Positions 1-9,298 are shown, counted from the stretch's first letter. The stretch: 15,483 bases of DNA from Rodentolepis nana (GCA_900617975.1 UZAE01001060.1:1-15483), one strand, 5' to 3'. Translations and numbers: made by a program. The notes: a model not told the origin generated them from the sequence alone.

Positions 1-316
1 CAAATGGTAGGCGTTTTGATAGTTATCATTAGCATTTTAGTTGACTTCGGGCTTCACAGAGGGGAGGAGGAACATTAAAATGAGTAGAATTGGGGAGGGA
101 GAACAGAAGAGTCATTCACAGGTGTAAAAGAAACAGACAGACACCAAGGCTCAGAAAGGGTAAGATGAGTACTGTGGTAGGGGTCGAATATGACATACAG
201 TGGGGTGATGGTAGTTTGAAGTGAGAAGTCAACTACCGGTTAATTGACTTTTTTGCCTTATGATTATACGTTGCCCAGGGTGCACCACGAGGAGGTAAGT
301 CTATCCCACACTCCAC
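1..316 (-). repeat. SINE-like dispersed repeat, copy 1 (cut by window start)
   Basis: The stretch begins inside the family motif 'caaatggtaggcgttttgat' and runs through the shared blocks 'cttcacagaggggagg', 'agacagacacc', 'ggtcgaatatgac' and 'ttgcccagggtgcaccac' to 'gaggtaagtctatcccacac'. The same ordered blocks recur five more times in the window. Strand is given as minus because complete copies carry the (TTTA)n tract on their left, which is an A-rich tail when read on the minus strand. The tail and left flank of this copy lie outside the window, so its target-site duplication cannot be tested. Confidence 0.85.
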
Positions 317-440
317 TTGATCGGAGTGTTATCAATTAACCGGAGTATGTACTAGCAATTTACTTTCTTCGTCAATTTGCAAGACATACGCCATCTTTGA
401 CCATTTTGCTATTTTATTTGATCGGAGTGTTATCAATTAA
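317..440. repeat. 23-bp direct repeat, 101 bp apart
   Basis: The same 23 bases (TTGATCGG...ATCAATTAA) occur at 317-339, directly next to the end of the repeat copy, and again at 418-440. The 78 bases between them are unrelated to the dispersed repeat. It may be a duplicated flank or the footprint of a second insertion; the sequence alone does not decide. Confidence 0.8.
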
Positions 441-967
441 TGCTTATATATTAAAACTTTGCATGGGAGGATTTATGCCTTTCTTCTTCCTCTATCTTAT
501 TTCATACACCCCTATTCATTCATCACGTCGGAACTTTGTCGAGAGGATTTGATCGTAAATGTCTTATCTAATCTGAGGCATGGGAGGGAAACGGTGTTAG
601 TAATGAGTAATTTTAATTTGGTTGATAATCATTAGCAGCAAGCGGTGTTTCCAATCTATGGAATTCTCAATCTCCGAAACTTAAAATGTCAACTCTTTTC
701 CGACTTCATTGTATTCAAATATTGGGCAGAAATTAGTTAATCACTGTCCTTAAACTGTGTACCGGTAACACGACATTAATGTTTTACCTGAATTTCACCA
801 TTCATTTTAACCTTTACTTGTGCACAGATAGTGACTAGAACAAATGTTCTTAAATTTTTACATTCACCAATCGGTTTAGTAGTAGTAATATCTCTCTGTG
901 TGATTATTATTAGTGATAATGTGTCCTGAACAAAATCCAGCCAATCATGTCATTGAAAGATCTTCAG
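341..967. other. no gene seen
   Basis: AT-rich, with stops in all frames. I found no exon with a convincing acceptor and donor. It is probably intron of the gene whose exons begin near 968, or intergenic. Confidence 0.5.
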
Positions 968-1054
968 ATCTAGACTTGTTGATGCAATTGGGGTCTTTCT
1001 GATGGAGACCATAGATGACGTGACCGCCATTACATTCCCGACAAGATATAATGG
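968..1054 (+). CDS. exon 1 (first visible) of the C-terminally anchored protein gene
   Basis: The open stretch encodes LVDAIGVFLMETIDDVTAIT and ends at donor GG|GTAACC, leaving two bases of a Gly codon that the next exon completes. Two acceptors are possible, before 968 (ttcag) or before 974 (tctag), in the same phase; both have weak pyrimidine tracts. The phase match to the strongly bounded next exon is the main support. Confidence 0.55.
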
Positions 1055-3869
1055 GTAACCTACCTATTCGTTGTCCTTGAATAAAATTCAAAATTTTGGG
1101 ATTTCTTGTGTCAATGGTAGATGGAATGCTAATTACCGTGCTTTCAAATGTGTCTATTTATCCCGTTTTATTCCGTTTTAGTGGGCATCATACACAACTA
1201 TTTAGATTGGACGAGACGTGTTTACCTGTATTTTTGAGAAGTGATACGAAATGATAGTATTACAATCATTCAGTGATCCACATTTTTCAGTCACTAATTA
1301 CCCTAATAAGATGATCAAGACAGTTTTTAGTGATTCTTCTTTTAAAGTTTGTGTTTGTGATATTGGGCGATAGCTGACTGCGCTCGTGAAAAGGAAACTT
1401 TTGAGAAAGACAAAATGGGAATGAAATGCGACCAAAATATACGCATTTAGTTTATAAATTTAAATACCGTCTGAACTACGTGTCGTCTCTATGATGGTGA
1501 AATTAGTTTGACATCTCACTAGTGGAGTTTGGCATTATTTTTCCCTCGCGAACTACGCTTTAAAACACATTGTTTGCTTTTTTGATTCTACGAACGCCTC
1601 ATTTCGACCGTTGAGTGTACATTAAACTCCACACTCCAATTGAAAACGTTGGTGTCGATTAAATAATTTCAAACAATCTATTTCAGACGAGTTCTCGTTT
1701 CACGGGCAACATTTGATCAACTTCCAGAGGGTTACGAGGGTGAATTGGGCCCAACTGTTATAGACCCCTCGACCAACCGTCATGTCCTCCAATCCGAAAC
1801 ACTCTACGTTCAACCAAGGAAATCTACTGATTCTTCAACGTCTTCAAATGTAGGTCAACCTGATTCTTTCCCCTTTTATTCGACAGGATGTTGTCTCTTC
1901 CTTAATCTTTGCCGTGTGGTGAAGATGAGATTATGACTCGTTGTCAAGTTCGAATTCTTTTAATTTCGTCTTTTAATTACGGAAACCTTTTTCACTTGTA
2001 CTTGTGTTCGTATGGAGTTAGTAACATCCAATTAAAGGTGCAAGCGTATTCTCTGCACGAGGTGTTTGTTTCTTGACCATCTCAAGTCCACCCTATTCTA
2101 TATATGTGCTAGATTCGATTAAGTTATACTACCGCCCTATTCAAGTTATAGAGGCCTGGATTTTGACTCTGTTTTTTGCTAACACTCCACTCAGCGACTA
2201 TTCTAGTGCATTGCATTAAATTGTGTCACAATAAATAAACAGATAGATAGATAATAGATACAAAGTTGATGACCAATACATAGCTGTTGGATAACGGTTA
2301 AAAAGTAGCGCTTTAACGCTCAACCCAAGAAAACGCATGTGTCCCCTTTTCTAAAGACTGGAATTCCAGCTGAGTAGGTTGAAAAAATATAATCTAAGAA
2401 TTTTTTTCGCTTAAAACAAGTAGGCATTCCCCCCTCCCCCCTCCTCCTATCATTTGGTAAGGATTTCGACTTATTTATTGCCCCTACCCCCTACACAAAT
2501 AAACAACAATGAGCAGACAAGCGAGAAATGAACCATACAGCCGCCACCACCTGTGTCCTTGCATATGATTGTACCAAATTCAAGGCTGCTCAACTAATGG
2601 AAGAGAAAAATTTCTATAAATGTAGCCCAGGACGAAATGGAAATTCAGTAAAGGTAATCTCTTTCTTCCTTTTCAATGTGCTGGAACGTGCAATCTATAC
2701 ATCGTTTGTTAATGAACAATACTGTGTGGGACCTTTAAGTAATTGGTTTTAATATTGATGATGTTAATTTTTCTGTGCTTAATTAACTAAGGGTTTTCAA
2801 CCTCTCTGTGCAAATTAAGAAAGAAATGCCAGTTTCTTTCTGGCATTCAAATTATTTCCCTCTTCCTCTAAATAAAAGCCAAACATTTAGCTATTATTCA
2901 TCTTCTCAAGTTCGGAGAATGCCATTACTTTCATGATTTGCATATATATGTTATATGTTATACCTTTACCGAGCCTGGCAAAAAATTAGATGCCAAATGT
3001 TCACAAAGCAAAGATATGCCCATTTGGTTAGTGACGTCTCCTACTTAGAATTATGTATAACATTCATCTCAGCCATCCACAGAGACAAGATGGCCAACAC
3101 TGGGCGAGTCTATTGCAACGGGCGGTCTGGCGCAATCCTTTGCTCGCTTGGCCAACCATGTCACCAGGGAGAGTGGTGAATCCTCTGGGCACTCAACACA
3201 CTCCTCAGCTTCTTTGTCAATTCTTCGGCAAATGAGGGAGAAGGACGTTTGGATGGGTAATCTTGGTGATGGCATCTATAATAAGGGTGGAGTCTTCAAT
3301 GAAGTTACTCTTTGTTTGAGAGGACTTTGTGAACATCGGACCACACCTACACCGTAGGTTAAAGTGTTAATTTGTCCCTTGAGTATAGTTGAATGTGTGA
3401 ATAGAACTGTTTTGTTTTGATTCCTAGTTCCTTCTTGGATATTCCTAATTCGAAAATAAGCAACCTTGAAGACCAGCTTCTTCCCAATTCATCTTCATTG
3501 CTCCCAGTCTCACTATGCCACGGTCTTTCCTCTCTTCCTTCCTCGGTGTCTTCCCTGCTGGTTCCCCCACCTTTGTCTTCAAGTTTGGAGGAATCGAATT
3601 CATCTCCACCTCCGTGCAAAGTGGGTTGTTGTGACGATAGTGATTCAATACAGCAACCATTAACAACAGGCCCAGCAAAGTGCGAGACATGTCCAAAGGA
3701 CTTTGAAATGCCAGATTTTTGCACTTTGTGTCCACTTGCTGAGGCTGTCCTTTGGAATCGTCTCCTTTTGAGGAAGGGACAGCTCGATACTTTAAGAAAT
3801 GCATTGGCCTGGATGTTGCTTCTTGTGGTACTACTAGGAGCGGCAGGTGGACTTCTGATTACAAAGTAA
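968..3869 (+). CDS. 3' part of a multi-exon gene for a C-terminally membrane-anchored protein, family not recognised
   Basis: Five exons join without breaking frame: 968 (or 974)-1054, 1687-1849, 2522-2653, 3073-3256 and 3508-3869, giving at least 306 residues; the N-terminus is upstream. Seen in order: a mixed hydrophobic and acidic stretch (FLMETIDDVTAITF), a segment with LPEGYEGELGPTVIDP, a lower-complexity link, a Ser/His-rich tract (ESSGHSTHSSAS), a long Ser/Pro-rich tract, then a Cys-rich patch (CKVGCC; CETC and CTLC nine residues apart), an amphipathic run and one hydrophobic segment (AWMLLLVVLLGAAGGLLI) ending in TK-stop. Only two residues follow the membrane segment, so a tail anchor with most of the protein in the cytosol is the natural inference. 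The CxxC pair could bind zinc, which is also inference. No catalytic motif was seen and the family is unknown to me. Exon 3 is the weakest link. Confidence 0.7.
1687..1849 (+). CDS. exon 2 of the C-terminally anchored protein gene
   Basis: The acceptor is caatctatttcag| and the donor is CAAAT|GTAGGT. One leading base plus 54 codons are open, including RATFDQLPEGYEGELGPTVI and SETLYVQPRK. The amino-acid mix is clearly protein-like. An alternative donor four bases later (G|GTCAAC) would suit an alternative acceptor at 2517 for the next exon. Confidence 0.7.
2522..2653 (+). CDS. exon 3 (tentative) of the C-terminally anchored protein gene
   Basis: There are 44 open codons from REMNHTAATTCVLAYDCTKF to a lysine codon at donor AAG|GTAATC. 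Both phases are 0, fitting the neighbours at 1849 and 3073. The acceptor (cagacaag|) lacks a good pyrimidine tract, and the composition is less convincing than the flanking exons, so this exon could be skipped or wrong. Confidence 0.45.
2825..2847. repeat. perfect 8-bp hairpin with 7-base loop
   Basis: AATGCCAG, then TTTCTTT, then CTGGCATT. It lies in the intron between 2654 and 3072. No function can be inferred. Confidence 0.8.
3073..3256 (+). CDS. exon 4 of the C-terminally anchored protein gene
   Basis: Acceptor catctcag|; donor GGATGG|GTAATC. There are 61 codons plus one base, including LGESIATGGLAQSFARLANH, then a Ser/His-rich tract and LRQMREKDVW. The incoming phase is 0 and the outgoing phase 1. 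Without the donor the frame would run on to a stop at 3355-3357. Confidence 0.65.
3508..3869 (+). CDS. terminal exon of the C-terminally anchored protein gene
   Basis: A long pyrimidine-rich tract (cttcttccc...gctcccag|) gives the acceptor, and its phase completes the Gly/Val codon left by exon 4. The exon encodes a Ser/Pro-rich tract, CKVGCC, the CETC/CTLC pair, AVLWNRLLLRKGQLDTL and the hydrophobic C-terminal segment (codons about 3802-3860), then TAA. An earlier acceptor at 3432-3433 (gattcctag|) is also open but gives a phase that does not match exon 4. Confidence 0.75.
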
Positions 3870-3874
3870 ATAAA
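3869..3874 (+). terminator. poly(A) signal AATAAA overlapping the stop codon
   Basis: The sequence reads TAAATAAA: the last base of the TAA stop is the first base of AATAAA. If used, the 3' untranslated region would be only some tens of bases. Confidence 0.5.
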
Positions 3875-4170
3875 AATTTTCATCCATTTTATGTAAAAGG
3901 CCATCGATTATAGTGCTAAATTGGGAAAAAATATGTTGAATTGCTACGTTGCTGTTTATTTCCAGGAAAGGCTATAGCGTACCTTACGCATGAGAGAATG
4001 CTTAGTGTTTACCTTTTATTAGTTGGAATTTGAGCTCAATCGGCGCTTGTCAGTCAAAAGTATTATCTGAGAGGGGGCGGGGGGAGACGGCACTTGCGCT
4101 TGCGTCTTATCTAAGTACATTATGTAGTGGAAAGCAAGATCGTTTCTTTTATTTGGCATTGCTTTTTCAG
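3870..4170. other. intergenic stretch with one strong but unplaced acceptor
   Basis: There is a strong acceptor-like site (gctgtttatttccag|) before 3966. The sequence after it stays open in one frame (KAIAYLTHERMLSVYLLLVG) up to a TGA near 4031, with no good donor. It could be an alternative last exon or chance. Confidence 0.35.
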
Positions 4171-4255
4171 AGTTTCGTACGCCCTGATTGTCTACCCTTG
4201 CTCCGTGACCTGGTGTCTTGTTCTTCTTGCCGTCTTCTCAATTCGTCGACTTGAT
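4171..4255 (+). CDS. exon encoding a membrane segment, gene not recognised
   Basis: Both edges are strong: acceptor atttggcattgctttttcag| and donor CTTGAT|GTAAGT. Of the three frames only one leading base plus 28 codons stays open and reads as protein: VSYALIVYPCSVTWCLVLLA followed by VFSIRRLD, a membrane segment with a basic flank. It lies about 300 bp after the end of the previous gene, so it should belong to a new plus-strand gene. The upstream exon was not found. The probable terminal exon at 6213 may belong to it, but at least one linking exon is missing (phase 0 out here, phase 2 needed there). Confidence 0.6.
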
Positions 4256-4465
4256 GTAAGTTTGCCTTTCGAATGTTCTTTTCACTCTTCTAGCTCCCCC
4301 CCCCCACCTCGCCCACTTTTTGAATGATTAAATTTTGAAGAAAGAGAAGGGCGAAGAATTTCTATAATGTGAGGAAAAAGATTTGCTTAGAGGTCAAAGT
4401 ACTGATGTGTTCGTTATATTCAAGTTGGACATTTTGTCCTTCTCAGAATCCTCTGCAACCTCGTG
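4256..4465. other. no gene seen; C run
   Basis: Probably intron downstream of the exon at 4171. It contains a run of nine to ten C at about 4296-4305. No exon was recognised. Confidence 0.4.
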
Positions 4466-4753
4466 TGGCAGGCGTTCTGATAGTTAGCATTTGCCCTTCA
4501 GCTGACTTCGGGCTTCACAGAAAGAGAAGGAGGAACATCAAATTGATAAAAAGTCGAGATGAGGGACAGAAAATAATTCAAATATGTAAAAGAAACAGAC
4601 AGACAAAGGTAGAAAAAAGGTAAGATGAGTACTGAGGAAAGGAGTCGAATATGACTTACAGTGGGGGTGATGGTAGTTTGAAGTGAGAAATCAACTGCCG
4701 GTTAATAGACTCTTGCCGTATGAGTATACATTGCCCAGGGTGCACCACGTAAG
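4466..4753 (-). repeat. SINE-like dispersed repeat, copy 2 (both ends truncated)
   Basis: It starts at 'tggcaggcgttctgatag' without the (TTTA)n tract and ends at 'ggtgcaccacgtaag', lacking part of the usual 'gtggaggtaagtctatc' end. The inner blocks are all present in order. No target-site duplication could be found, consistent with loss of both ends after insertion. Confidence 0.85.
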
Positions 4754-5105
4754 TAGGTGTCCACGACCTTCACAAAAGCCATTACCAAAATTGTAAGCGC
4801 TCTTTTCTATGGGATCGGACAGAGCTTAGTGCCTCGATCTGAGACCTGTTTTATACGCCAAGTTATTAGTAGATATTGATAAAAGTGAGTCAACTCTATG
4901 GAATGCTATTATTATTATGAATAAACCTAAGTCACAAGGTCATGAAAGTTAGTGTGAATTGGGTAGTGCAGCAGGTCGACAGCAGCATTGCATTTATTCC
5001 AACGGACTTCTCACTCTATCTGACATTCCTTTGATGAGCACTATCACACACTTTTGTAAACTTGTAACATTCGTGATATAAGCTTTTTTGCCTTTTCTTG
5101 AACTT

Positions 5106-5414
5106 GTTTAAGAAATATTTATTTATATGAAATGGCAGGCGTTGCGAAAGTTATCATTAGCCCTTTAGTTGACTTCAGGCTTCACAGAGGGGGAACAGAA
5201 TAGAGTTTCAAAGATGTAAAAGAGACAGACACAAAAGTGGAAAAAGGTGAGGTGAGTACTGTGAGTAGTCAAATATGACATACAATGGGGTGAGGGTAGT
5301 TTGAAGTCAGAAGTCAACTGCCGATCAATAGACTTTTTTTGCCGTATAAGTATACGTTGCCCAGGGTGCACCACGTGGAGGTAAGTCTATCGCACACCCC
5401 GTTTAAGAAATATT
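5106..5414 (-). repeat. SINE-like dispersed repeat, copy 3, with 14-bp target-site duplication
   Basis: The element (5120-5400) is flanked by exact copies of GTTTAAGAAATATT at 5106-5119 and 5401-5414. It begins with tatttatat and ends with cgcacacccc. It is shorter than copy 4 because the 'gaggaacatcaaa' block is missing. The clean duplication shows that the element moved as a unit and inserted by target-primed copying (inference from LINE/SINE biology). Confidence 0.92.
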
Positions 5415-6212
5415 GAATGATGGACTTACATGACACATTTGAATCTTCGTTCTCCCGAAGTGGCATTCTCTGTTTTTTTCACCTAATAGACATAGCATTC
5501 TCAACTGCGTTAAAGGTGTTTTCTTAAGGCTTACGATGCACCGATCACAATTTCAACTGTTAGGAACAGCTTTATTCAACGATCATTGTTTTAAATATCC
5601 TATCTCACCTCCTAACAAAATCTGCGCTTACCTCCACCCAGAAAATTTTCTTTTTATCAATTTGACCAAGTTTCTCCATCTGAAAAACACCAGAATATTT
5701 CATTTTTATCTACGCCATTATAATTCCTTCCCAAATGCCATTTATTTGATTTTGCCTTAAATTTAATAGCGGTGTCTCCAGAGTACCTAACTGTCGTAGC
5801 AGTACGTGACTTTTTAGTACCCCTGCGTTACAAGTTATGGTGAGGGGGGGGGAGAAGAATGGCGTTCGTATGAATCGAAAAATCAGGAATTCTCGTTTTT
5901 TACGTCCAATAAGTTCAGCTTCTTAATTACCTTAAATTTACAAATCAGCTTGTTCTGTTTATCGAGCAACAAATTTAGACATCGTTTCCAGACCTCGCAA
6001 AAACCTTTGCATAAATACCGTTTAGGTTTCTGTATGTAAAGATAAGTGGAGAATCTTCCCGAAGAGAGAAGAAGAAAACGCGAAGGAGCGAGAGGGGAGG
6101 GGAGAGAGGGAGGCCTGTCCGACAAAACACAGTTGTGCCCCCGTTTGCGTAGCTAACAATGAGTCATCATTAAGCAGTCGCCTTCCCTTTGCCTTTTTCG
6201 CACGCGCCCCAG
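5415..6212. other. probable intron; purine-rich tract at about 6058-6113
   Basis: It contains a G run at 5843-5851 and a nearly pure purine tract at about 6058-6113. From 6028 (after ccgtttag|) one plus frame stays open to a TGA at about 6245 (VSVCKDKWRIFPKREEENAK then Arg/Glu-rich), and the minus strand is also open (DRITGARAKKAKGRRLLNDD). The higher GC at 6060-6290 suggests an exon nearby, but I cannot choose strand or edges. Confidence 0.35.
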
Positions 6213-6297
6213 TTATCCTATCAGTTTGCATCACCTGCCCGACGTGACCATCACAGAACTGACCTTGTCAACCCCGAATGCCGTGCTCCCGGTGTAA
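6213..6297 (+). CDS. probable terminal exon, gene not recognised
   Basis: The acceptor has a long pyrimidine tract (cgccttccctttgcctttttcgcacgcgccccag|). One leading base, then 27 codons (YPISLHHLPDVTITELTLST then PNAVLPV) and TAA. An AATAAA follows at 6366-6371. It is probably the 3' end of the gene with the membrane-segment exon at 4171, since no other plus-strand gene intervenes; the phase requires an unseen exon between them. Confidence 0.5.
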
Positions 6298-6365
6298 TTT
6301 ATTAATCAGTAGATTGGCAAATTTCAGTCTTTCCGGGGGTGGGGTGGGGGGGTATTTATGCTAGA

Positions 6366-6371
6366 AATAAA
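6366..6371 (+). terminator. poly(A) signal AATAAA
   Basis: Lies about 70 bases after the TAA at 6295-6297, a usual distance for a poly(A) signal. Confidence 0.5.
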
Positions 6372-6528
6372 CTTTGAATTAAACCCGTCTTATATAGCGG
6401 TGATTGGTACGGTTCGGTCGATATTTTATTTACTTGTCTATCTAGTATAATTTGAGTAAAAAATGTTAATGACAAAGTGATTAAGAATCAGATAATGTTA
6501 TTTTTGAAACCCTTTGACTTCACTGTAG

Positions 6529-6548
6529 AATGGTTTACCTTTTCATTG
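6529..6548 (+). CDS. possible 20-nt micro-exon or first coding exon
   Basis: The acceptor ctttgacttcactgtag| and the strong donor CATTG|GTGAGT enclose only 20 bases, starting A-ATG-GTT-TAC (MVYLFI). It could be a very short first coding exon. No partner exon was identified. Confidence 0.25.
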
Positions 6549-7748
6549 GTGAGTTAGATTATGGAAGCGTTAACTTAGAGCTGAAGCGTAGTAGCTGCAA
6601 TCTTACCATCTTAACAAATAGACGTGTCTTGACCGCTCAGTGCAGTCTCTGTTCATATAACCGGTGGAAAAGGCAAACCTATTTGCAATTTGCATTATAC
6701 CCTAAGCGGATGAGTAATCAAACAACCTTAGTATGGATATGTTGGAAGAATGATTAGTAGTGAGATTCTGCACTTTGACTTAAATTTGTATTGAGGTTGA
6801 AGACAACGCGGCCTAGCGAAAAAGCGCTATTAGTCTTTGAATCGCCTTGTTTTTTTGGCTAATAGGCTTTGACATTCGTTTGGCAGTGAACTGGTCAAAC
6901 TCATTCCCTATATCCTTTTTCAAAACGGTATTTTTGAGAGGAGGAAGGTAAAATCTGGATAAGTAGTTCCATTCGAGAATTGTGAAGGAAGTATTTCTGT
7001 GATGTAAACCAAAATCGAATGTAATCATAAATGGCCGCTCATTGTATCTCTTGTGTTGTTTGCATAAAATTTTTAATGTGTCTTTTAAAGGAGGAAAAAC
7101 CCCTATGGGCTCTGTAGCTCTAAAGATGGGGAGTGACCAATGGACGGGCTTTTAAGCCGGGTCAAATTGGGCGCACACCAGATGAACTTGAACTGGGTTG
7201 GGTGAATCTAAGAAAGTGCAAGGGAATATAAACCTATTGCTCCTAAAAGTCAACATCTACTATTACTTTCACCGGTATACCTTTTTCGGGTTAAAAATTT
7301 CGTTACCGGAACGATGCTTGAAAACTGGACTCCTCTACTCATCTTCCTACGCTTGAAAGTACCTTGGTTCAAATGGTCTGAATTCATAAAAATTCTAATA
7401 TGGTATCTTCATTTGATTCAACCACTCCATAAGCTAACATTGGTGCAATTTTTCCAATAGATTAACCTACGAAGTTCGTTATCCTTTGGAGATGCAATTT
7501 CAATCATTTTTTTAATTCATGGAACGTCCATATTCCCGCCTTCAATTCGATTAATTTTTTTCTTATTTTTAAAATAATCTGCCATCGTATTCTACGAACC
7601 CAGAATGCCCTTTTGACGCTTATAGAACTATTTATAGAATAATATGCCCCCTGACAAGGTGATCTAATCCGTTTTTTATTTCACCTTTAAGCATCGAATA
7701 AGAATTCATATAATTTTATTCTACTTTAGAGATTCTCCTGCTTTCCAG
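6549..7748. other. no convincing gene
   Basis: AT-rich. A complete 71-codon minus-strand frame (7028-6813) and an open plus frame at about 7140-7230 (TNGRAFKPGQIGRTPDELEL then GWVNLRKCKGI) are present, but neither has usable splice edges or other support. The second looks protein-like and may be a decayed fragment. Confidence 0.35.
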
Positions 7749-7816
7749 TGATGGTGCGACAAGCCTGTGTAGTCTTTACCATCTTCCTTTTACTCGGCTC
7801 TCTCCTCTTTATTTTG
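7749..7816 (+). CDS. first coding exon with a hydrophobic signal sequence or anchor
   Basis: Acceptor gattctcctgctttccag|, ATG at 7751, donor ATTTTG|GTGAGT. The 22 codons read MVRQACVVFTIFLLLGSLLF then IL: a short basic start followed by a hydrophobic core, as in a secretory signal or type II anchor. The exon ends in phase 0. The ATG lies two bases after the acceptor, implying an intron in the 5' leader. A second frame (DGATSLCSLYHLPFTRLSPL) is open too, so the membrane reading is preferred but not proven. The next exon may be the one at 9976, also phase 0. Confidence 0.5.
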
Positions 7817-8146
7817 GTGAGTTTAGGTGCTACTTATTTTATCATTTTAGTAGTATTTTCCACAGCAAGTGTTCTGATTCTATCTAGTATTTTATTTGCA
7901 TTTTGTTAAACTTTTGCGTTTGTGGGGTTCCATTTTGTTCATTTTTACGATTTAAAGATTTGCCTCAATTGACATTTCCAGAGTACCAATCAATATCGGT
8001 TATAGAATCGTTATTATTCATGTTAACGCAGAATAGAACTTCAATTTTCGATCATGGGATAACATCTGATCATAAGAAGTAGCATTATTGTTCAGTTGAG
8101 AGTGGCGTATAATGAAATCAGGATGTAAAATGACTTACTTATATGG

Positions 8147-8495
8147 GTTTTGACATTTATTTATTTATTTATATCAAATGGCAGGCGTTTTATTAGTTAT
8201 CATTAGCCCTTTAGCTGATTTCGGGCTTCACAGAGAGGAGGAGGAACATCAAAGTGACAAAAAGTCGAGCGGTGGGGGACAGAATATTGATTCACAGATG
8301 TGACAGAGGCAGACAAAAGAGCAGAAAAAAGGTAAGATGAGTACTGTTAAAGTGGTCGAATTTGACATGCAGTGGGGTCATGGTAGTTTGAATTCAGAAA
8401 TCAACTGCCGGTTAATAGACTTTTTTGCCGTATGAGTTTACGTTGCCCAGGGTGCACTACGTGGAGGTAAGTCCATCGCACATCCCGTTTTGACA
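8147..8495 (-). repeat. SINE-like dispersed repeat, copy 4, with 9-bp target-site duplication
   Basis: The element (8156-8486) has the longest tail here (tttatttatttatttatatc) and is flanked by exact GTTTTGACA at 8147-8155 and 8487-8495. All internal blocks are present, so it is a good reference copy of about 330 bp. It lies inside the proposed intron of the gene starting at 7751. Confidence 0.92.
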
Positions 8496-9266
8496 ATATT
8501 GCTTTGTTCAATTTTTTATTTTAAAATGTTTCGAAACTCGATCTCTCTTTCTGTATGAGATCAGTTCTATAGTATTAGGAATTAGTTTATTGGTAAATAT
8601 AATTATTTGTTTAGTGATTGTTACTTGTTATTATTATTCTTATTTATTGTTCGGCTACATTTGATCTTTCCATGTTTTTTATTCGTGTATCTCATCTCTC
8701 TCTGCCTTAAATCTGCAATAATTTCCAATTTTTGGTGCCATTTTATATGGAAACGTACATCTATTTATAGTGTCGACGTTGATTGTTTCATTGACACCCA
8801 TAGGGTGACTCATTGACATTTTCTGTGGTCCCTGAATTATGTTGCGTAGCATTAAGAGTCAGTATTGTCATTTATGTACATTGATGGTCTTATATCCTAA
8901 TAGTGAAGCAAGATTTATGCCCATTATGTGATGATTCATAATTCAACCGCATTTTCCCACTTTGTTCACTTACCAATAGGAACTTTTACTTCAAGTCTCA
9001 CTGTCTAGCCTCTACGAATTCTGTAGCATTAGCTTATTAAGCTTTCCCTCGCATTGTTTTGAACGACAATATACCTGCACCTTCCTTTAGTAAGTACTCT
9101 ATGCAACACCCAAAGATTTGGAACTTCTATTCGTCTATATGCTCCACCACTACGCTCTACTCCTTAAATCGGATCTCCTACCTTTTCTTTAAATATTGGT
9201 GTTCGGGATAAATTTAACAGTATCGTCAGGAAAAGGAGGGAGAGTGGTTGAAACGGCAAGATTACA
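8496..9266. other. no gene seen
   Basis: Very AT-rich, with one chance plus frame (8607-8816) rich in Leu/Phe/Ile. No splice-bounded exon was found. Confidence 0.5.
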
Positions 9267-9272
9267 TTTATT
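9267..9272 (-). terminator. poly(A) signal AATAAA (minus strand)
   Basis: TTTATT on the plus strand, 27 bases beyond the TAA stop of the minus-strand gene ending at 9299. Confidence 0.6.
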
Positions 9273-9298
9273 TACAATAAAGTAAATAGACAAGGAAA

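Noticed and set aside
1..316. Reading the repeat family as a miniature inverted-repeat DNA transposon
   Set aside because: The two ends are not inverted repeats of each other; one end has a (TTTA)n tract, and the flanking duplications vary in length, as for LINE-mobilised elements.
3359..3904. 181-codon open frame on the minus strand
   Set aside because: It lies entirely opposite the plus-strand terminal exon, which has a good acceptor, in-phase upstream exons and a membrane anchor. The minus frame is its shadow.
5165..5374. Minus-strand open frame repeated at 14114-14335
   Set aside because: Both lie in copies of the retroposon. The similarity comes from the repeat, and the frame is not kept open in the other copies.
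5536..5760. 74-codon plus-strand frame starting with ATG
   Set aside because: AT-driven composition rich in Phe, Leu, Asn and His with no supporting signal; likely chance.
6813..7028. Complete 71-codon minus-strand frame starting with ATG
   Set aside because: No splice partner, no poly(A) signal noted, and a length expected by chance; kept only as a note.
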